Notes under the pieces: generated by a model
What the model saw: only the letters and a program-made list of their open reading frames with translations
Databases searched by the model: none
What the model was told of the DNA's origin: nothing
Made by a program: the position numbers and the translations under genes
Origin: Candidatus Aerophobota bacterium
Lineage (GTDB): Bacteria > Aerophobota > Aerophobia > Aerophobales > Aerophobaceae
Length of the DNA stretch: 28,092 nt
Reading direction: 5' to 3'
Assembly: GCA_030672545.1 (NCBI GenBank)
Contig: DAOVGF010000083.1
Location: forward strand, 1-28,092
Shown: piece after piece, positions 24,109 to 28,092 of the stretch
Layout of the letters: the number at the start of each line of letters is the position of its first letter
Numbering within the stretch: the first letter of the stretch is position 1

Positions 24109-25914
24109 TTAGGAGGCTCCGACGAAAAATGCAGCAATAATTCCCAGTCCCAAAAGCCACTTCCAAGTAGCATCACTTTCAATTCTGGTCTCTTGTTTGA
24201 TTGTTATGCTCTCTAATTCTGTTTTGGTTGCCTCGAGTCTATTCAATTTCTGGTCTTTCATCTTCAATTGCCCGTCATAATCCTTGGTTAGTTTAATCAT
24301 AGCCTTGGATCGCTCATCAGATACTTTTTTTAGCTCTACATTTTCTGCCTTGAGATTGGTGTTAGATGCCTGAAGACCCTCAATCTCTTTATCGAGCTTT
24401 CCAGTTACCTCAAAATAATTATCAGTCATCTGCTTGACAGTGTCAGCTTGAACCTGATTAGCGGCTTTTAACTTACTTATCTCATCATTCAACTCCCCGG
24501 TAACTTTAAAGTAACTATCGGTGATTTTGTCGATGGTAGCCGCCTGCTCAGCGTTAGCTGTCTCCAAATTGTCTATCCTACTGTTAAGCTCCGCCGTGAT
24601 AGCAAAGAACTTATCAGTCATCTGATCCATGCTACTGGCCTGCTCGGCATTAGCTGCTTCGAGGTTTTCTATTTCATCAGAGAGTTCCCCAGTTACCTCA
24701 AAGTAATTATCAGTAATTTGCTTAATAGTTTTCTTTTGTTGAAGATTGGCTTTCTTTAGAGAAGCAATCTCTTGATTCAACTCCCAGGTTCTGGTAAGAT
24801 ACTTTCCGGTGAGTTCATCAATAAGCTTTTTCTGTTCAGCATTGGTGCCCTCAAGATTGGCATTGGCTGCCTTAAGACTATCTATTTGTTCAGAAAGTTT
24901 CCCCGTTACCTCAAAATATTTTTCTGTAAGCAACGAAATTATCTTTTCCTGATCCTCATTAACCGCTCTAAGATTATTAAGTTCTTTATTAAGCTTACCA
25001 GTGACGTTGAAATATGTTCCTGTAACCGAGCTGATAGTTTCTCTCTGCTCCTGTTTAATCTCCTCCAGAGAATTAATTTCGTCAGTTAACCGGGCCGTCA
25101 CCTCAAAATAATTATCAGTTATCTTTTTGACAGTATCAGCTTGAGTCTGATTAGCGGCTTTTAACTTACTCATCTCATCATTCAATTCCCCGGTAACTTT
25201 AAAGTAATTATCGGTGACTTTGTCGATGGTAGCCGCCTGCTCAGCGTTAGCTGTCTCCAAATATCCAATCTGCTCATTCAACTCCCCGGTTACCCGGAAA
25301 AAGCTATCGGTCATTTTTTTGATAGTTGCTTCGCGTTCCGCATCCTTATCTTTTAATTGAGCGTATGCTTCCTGAATGGTTTTCAGTTCATCTTCCAATT
25401 TACCACTTACCTTAAAATAGTTATCCGTAATTTTCTTAAGGAGTTTCTCTTGCTCCAAATTCACGCTCTTAAGCGAAGCCATTTCATCTTTTAATCTCGA
25501 AGTAACTTTGAGGTATTTTTCCGTCAGGGTATCTATAAGTTTTGCCTGTTCAGCACCACCCAACTCTAACTTGGATATTTTGGCCTTACTCAACTCCAAT
25601 TCCCTCTTGAGACTATCTAATTCTGCCGGATAGCCCTGGGAAATCAGCCGAAGTTTCTTGGTCTGCCGGGCGTTAATCGCCTTGAGTTTCTCGATTTCTG
25701 CACTTAATTCTCCAGTAACCTTGAAAAAATTATCCCTAAGCTCCCCAATGACTACCATTTGATCAATAATAGTAGCCTTAGCTTCCTTCAACTGTTTATT
25801 CAAGACCTCGGTTTGTGCACCAGCTGCTACTCCCCCCCCAAATATAGCAGATGACATTACCCAGGTAGCTAATACTCCGCAGAGTAGCCACTTCTTACTT
25901 CTCTTTATTAACAT
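24109..25914 (-). CDS. Exported repeat protein: twelve 32/39-residue coiled-coil repeats with C-terminal membrane anchor
   Basis: This is a 601-residue protein of unrecognised family. Signal peptide: LIKRSKKWLLCGVLATWVMSS, with cleavage near AAGAQ (about 33). Residues 126-530 divide exactly into twelve consecutive repeats: nine of 32 residues, and three (the second, seventh and twelfth) of 39, that is, one added heptad every fifth repeat. The consensus is TIxKITDNYFxVTGELxxEI, then xxLxAANxxQAx. A degenerate unit with NFFKVTGELSAEIEKLKAIN lies before them. The unit of four heptads plus four residues implies a regular stutter in a long parallel coiled coil. The C terminus ends in a hydrophobic stretch WKWLLGLGIIAAFFVGAS after ESDAT. 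GAGGAGG precedes the ATG. Location is inferred as the periplasm or cell surface, anchored at the carboxyl end; it may act as a molecular ruler or tether with the LysM neighbour. Confidence 0.8.
   Translation of the reverse strand: MLIKRSKKWLLCGVLATWVMSSAIFGGGVAAGAQTEVLNKQLKEAKATIIDQMVVIGELRDNFFKVTGELSAEIEKLKAINARQTKKLRLISQGYPAELDSLKRELELSKAKISKLELGGAEQAKLIDTLTEKYLKVTSRLKDEMASLKSVNLEQEKLLKKITDNYFKVSGKLEDELKTIQEAYAQLKDKDAEREATIKKMTDSFFRVTGELNEQIGYLETANAEQAATIDKVTDNYFKVTGELNDEMSKLKAANQTQADTVKKITDNYFEVTARLTDEINSLEEIKQEQRETISSVTGTYFNVTGKLNKELNNLRAVNEDQEKIISLLTEKYFEVTGKLSEQIDSLKAANANLEGTNAEQKKLIDELTGKYLTRTWELNQEIASLKKANLQQKKTIKQITDNYFEVTGELSDEIENLEAANAEQASSMDQMTDKFFAITAELNSRIDNLETANAEQAATIDKITDSYFKVTGELNDEISKLKAANQVQADTVKQMTDNYFEVTGKLDKEIEGLQASNTNLKAENVELKKVSDERSKAMIKLTKDYDGQLKMKDQKLNRLEATKTELESITIKQETRIESDATWKWLLGLGIIAAFFVGAS
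24408..25260 (-). repeat. Long near-identical DNA copies within the 32-residue repeat array
   Basis: A 160-base segment at 25101-25260 recurs with few changes at 24408-24567, both covering the CCTCAAAATAATTATCAGT start and the CTCAGCGTTAGCTGTCTCCAA end. The two blocks correspond to repeats seven units apart, which indicates recent duplication or gene conversion in addition to the older 96-base tandem period. Confidence 0.75.
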
Positions 25915-26197
25915 TTTTTAGGTCCTCCTCATCTTTATTTTTTCCAGGAGAATTCTCTCTCCTTATTCACCCCCTTTCCTATCCCTCCTTCTCTTTGTTA
26001 TACAAATAAATAACCCCCACCGTTTTTTTGGTAACACTCAAACCTATCTTATCTCTATATACTGGTAGTTATGATATTACCATACCTCCTCTAGAATGTC
26101 AAGAAAGGCTCGGGATATTTTCCCTGGCTCCGGCGATAATCTTTATAGTCTTCTTTATCCTCGGTATTCCGCCCGTGGCAAAACAGGTTTTGGCTGC
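25915..26197 (-). promoter_or_regulatory. Promoter and long purine-rich leader of the repeat-protein gene
   Basis: On the minus strand a consensus TTGACA (26097-26102) and TAATAT (26074-26079) are 17 bases apart, predicting a start near 26067 and a leader of about 150 bases. The leader is rich in purine tracts resembling ribosome sites (GAAGGAGGG, AAGGGGGTG, AAGGAGAG) before the true GAGGAGG. The remaining 95 bases up to the leuC stop show no gene I recognise. Confidence 0.75.
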
Positions 26198-27457
26198 TTA
26201 AGAAATCTCCCGAGGATGAGTAATTCTACCCTTTATTGCTGAAGCGGCGGCCACGGCCGGGCTGGCCAAATAAACTTCACTTTTCTGATGCCCCATTCTA
26301 CCAGTAAAGTTGCGATTAGTTGTAGATACAGCTTTCTCCCCTTCGCCCAGTACTCCCATATGTCCTCCTAGACAGGGACCACAGGTAGAAGGGCTGATCA
26401 CAGCACCCTTGCTTACAAAAACTTCCAGTAATCCTTCCTTGAGAGCTTGATAATAAATGTGAGGAGTGGCTGGAATAATTATGACTCGCACTCCGGAGTG
26501 AATCTTTCTGCCTTGGAAAAGCTGAGCTGCCAATCTAAGATCCTCTAGATGACCGTTAGTGCAAGAACCGATAACAACCTGATCAATATCTATCCCTTCA
26601 ATTTGGCTGACCGGAACAACGTTAGAGGGTAGAGGTGGTAGAGCAATCTGTGGTTCTATTTCGTCAACTCTATATACCTTTATCTCGCTGTATCTGGCAT
26701 TACTGTCGCTTCGATAGAGTTTCCATTTTCTTCTGGCTCTCATTTTTACCCAGTCCAGAGTATTCTCGTCAGGCTCCACAATTCCGGCTTTTGCCCCAGC
26801 TTCCACCGCCATATTGCACATGGTAAATCTGCCAGCCATAGAAAGCTGAGAAATCACTTCTCCACTAAATTCCATGGCAGCATAAGTCGCTCCATCTACC
26901 CCGATATCACCTATAGTGTAAAGGATAAGATCCTTGGCCGTAACCCATTTCTGCATCTCCCCCCGATAAATAAATTTTATAGTATGGGGCACTTTCATCC
27001 AAAGTTGCCCGGTAATCATGGCCGCAGCCAGATCTGTGCTACCTACACCACAGGCAAAGGTCCCCAGAGCTCCAGCAGTACAGGTATGGGAATCTGCACC
27101 GACTACTAAATCACCAGGAACCACCAGGCCTTGCTCCGGCAAAAAGACATGTTCTATACCTACCCTTCCTACTTCCCAAAAATTAGTTCCATATTGACGG
27201 GAAAAATCCCGGAGCACCTGACACTGCTGGGCCGATCTTATGTCTTTATTAGGAGTAAAATGGTCCTGGACTAAGGCTATTCGCTCGGGATCAAAAACTC
27301 TAGTAGCCCCCCACTCCTTAAACTTCTCAATAGCCAGGGGAGCAGTAATGTCATTACCAAAAGCCAAATCTATCTGGGGCTCAATAAAAACTCCCGGTTC
27401 AATTTTATCTTTCCCGCAATGAGCGGCCAGAATTTTCTCGGCAATGGTCATGCCCAT
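26198..27457 (-). CDS. leuC: 3-isopropylmalate dehydratase large subunit (LeuC/HacA type 2)
   Basis: This 419-residue aconitase-superfamily [4Fe-4S] protein isomerises 2- and 3-isopropylmalate in leucine synthesis, or homocitrate in related enzymes. Cluster cysteines are Cys299 in VVIGSCTNGH and Cys359/Cys362 in SPSTCGPCLGGHMG. VVGADSHTCTAGALGTFACGVGSTD (118-142) and the C-terminal FTGRMGHQKSEVYLASPAVAAASAI are classic. Length matches the short archaeal/bacterial LeuC2 group, which needs a separate small subunit. No leuD follows; the next gene downstream is the repeat protein. The start at MGMTIAEKILAAH has AAAGGAG upstream, overlapping the end of the aminotransferase gene 5 bases away, so the two are cotranscribed. 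Distinguishing LeuC from homoaconitase by eye is not safe. Confidence 0.9.
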   Translation of the reverse strand: MGMTIAEKILAAHCGKDKIEPGVFIEPQIDLAFGNDITAPLAIEKFKEWGATRVFDPERIALVQDHFTPNKDIRSAQQCQVLRDFSRQYGTNFWEVGRVGIEHVFLPEQGLVVPGDLVVGADSHTCTAGALGTFACGVGSTDLAAAMITGQLWMKVPHTIKFIYRGEMQKWVTAKDLILYTIGDIGVDGATYAAMEFSGEVISQLSMAGRFTMCNMAVEAGAKAGIVEPDENTLDWVKMRARRKWKLYRSDSNARYSEIKVYRVDEIEPQIALPPLPSNVVPVSQIEGIDIDQVVIGSCTNGHLEDLRLAAQLFQGRKIHSGVRVIIIPATPHIYYQALKEGLLEVFVSKGAVISPSTCGPCLGGHMGVLGEGEKAVSTTNRNFTGRMGHQKSEVYLASPAVAAASAIKGRITHPREIS

Positions 27458-27462
27458 TTGAT

Positions 27463-28092
27463 TTAATCTCCTTTCCTAAGATCAGTCAGGACTTGCTTTA
27501 TTCGGTCCATCGCCTTCCCAATCTCCTTGATAGAAAGAGCGTAAGAAAGTCGAGCCCAACCCTCGATGCCAAAAGCAGAACCAGGAACCACCGCTACTTC
27601 AGCTTTTTCAAGCAAATAATTAGCCAAATCCTGAGAATTATTAATCTTCCAATCCCGGTAGTGCGCACCCAGATAAGGAGAAAAATCAACAAACGTATAA
27701 AAAGCTCCCGGAGGTGAAGCAAGTTTTATTCCCTCTAGGCTATTTAGTCTGTTCACCATATAATCTCTCCTTTTTTTGAACTCTTCTATTATAACTCCCA
27801 TTTGCTCTTGAGAGTTTTTTAGGGCCCTCAGGGCGGCATACTGAGAAATCGAGCAAGAACAAGAAGTAGAGTGAGCCTGAAGCTTTCTCATCGCAGAAAT
27901 TAGCTTCTCCGGTCCTCCAGCATAGCCGATTCGCCATCCGGTCATAGAAAAGGTTTTGGAGACTCCGTTGATGGTTAAGGTTTTCTCCTTAATTTCTTTA
28001 CCCAGGGAAGCAAAACTGAAATGAGAGCCTTCGTAAATATATCTCTCATAAATCTCGTCAGAAATAACATAAATATCTTCAGAAAGAATAAC
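27463..28092 (-). CDS. Class I aminotransferase (aspartate aminotransferase-like), 3' part
   Basis: The C-terminal 209 residues of a fold-type I PLP aminotransferase; the amino end lies beyond the right edge, and the frame is open to the last base. The visible part begins VILSEDIYVISDEIYERYIY (the Asp-x-x-Tyr PLP contact strand) and includes LTINGVSKTFSMTGWRIGYA with the Schiff-base lysine. It ends with GSAFGIEGWARLSYALSIKEIGKAMDRI, where the Arg binds the substrate carboxylate. This matches the AspB/AspC Igamma class more than DapL. It is upstream of and nearly overlapping leuC, so it may supply transamination for amino acid synthesis. Substrate is not determinable from the fragment. Confidence 0.88.
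   Translation of the reverse strand, partial: VILSEDIYVISDEIYERYIYEGSHFSFASLGKEIKEKTLTINGVSKTFSMTGWRIGYAGGPEKLISAMRKLQAHSTSCSCSISQYAALRALKNSQEQMGVIIEEFKKRRDYMVNRLNSLEGIKLASPPGAFYTFVDFSPYLGAHYRDWKINNSQDLANYLLEKAEVAVVPGSAFGIEGWARLSYALSIKEIGKAMDRIKQVLTDLRKGD

Noticed and set aside
1..28092. CRISPR array, prophage or insertion sequence
   Set aside because: No regularly spaced identical repeats with unique spacers, and no transposase, integrase or phage structural gene was seen on either strand.

Overview
The window reads as a chromosomal segment of an uncultured, probably anaerobic bacterium. It is AT-leaning and gene-dense, with sigma-70-type promoters and good Shine-Dalgarno sites. It encodes a corrinoid-type methyltransferase locus and the DapB/DapL route to diaminopimelate. 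Several palindromic REP-like intergenic repeats resemble those common in environmental candidate phyla. The sequence alone does not fix the phylum.

Layout. (1) Positions 1-142, minus: the 5' end of an S-adenosylhomocysteine hydrolase gene with a TTG start, followed by a repeat-rich spacer (about 143-506). (2) Positions 507-6006, minus: a cell-wall/division operon murB-ddl-ftsQ-ftsA, in which a xylulokinase-type sugar kinase sits where ftsZ is often found. A clear promoter lies upstream of murB. (3) Positions 6007-6516: a divergent intergenic region with promoter-like boxes on both strands, two palindromes and a decayed ORF. (4) Positions 6517-16580, plus: an accessory catabolic locus with a family-1 solute-binding protein, two CUT1-type permeases (no ATPase), a full-length non-pyrrolysine MttB-family methyltransferase, a UroD/MtaA-like protein, a second MttB paralogue lacking about 156 internal residues, and two class III aminotransferases. 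(5) Positions 16871-17675, plus: smpB and the tmRNA gene. (6) Positions 17975-22647, plus: dapB-dapL-pdxJ-acpS-rho-rpmE. (7) Positions 22715-25914, minus: two exported coiled-coil proteins, one ending in LysM and one made of a strikingly regular 32-residue repeat with a C-terminal hydrophobic anchor. (8) Positions 26198-28092, minus: an isopropylmalate dehydratase large subunit and a truncated class I aminotransferase.

How the genes may work together. The locus at 6.5-16.6 kb is best read as uptake of a small, probably N-methylated compound. A corrinoid-dependent MttB-type enzyme would demethylate it, a UroD-like methyltransferase would pass on the methyl group, and the aminotransferases would deaminate the exposed primary amine. 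The corrinoid protein and the ABC ATPase are absent and would have to come from elsewhere. This is inference from family membership and order, not demonstrated function. The most unusual single protein is the 601-residue repeat protein at 24109-25914. With its LysM neighbour it looks like an envelope spacer or tether pair. The remaining genes are conserved housekeeping functions.
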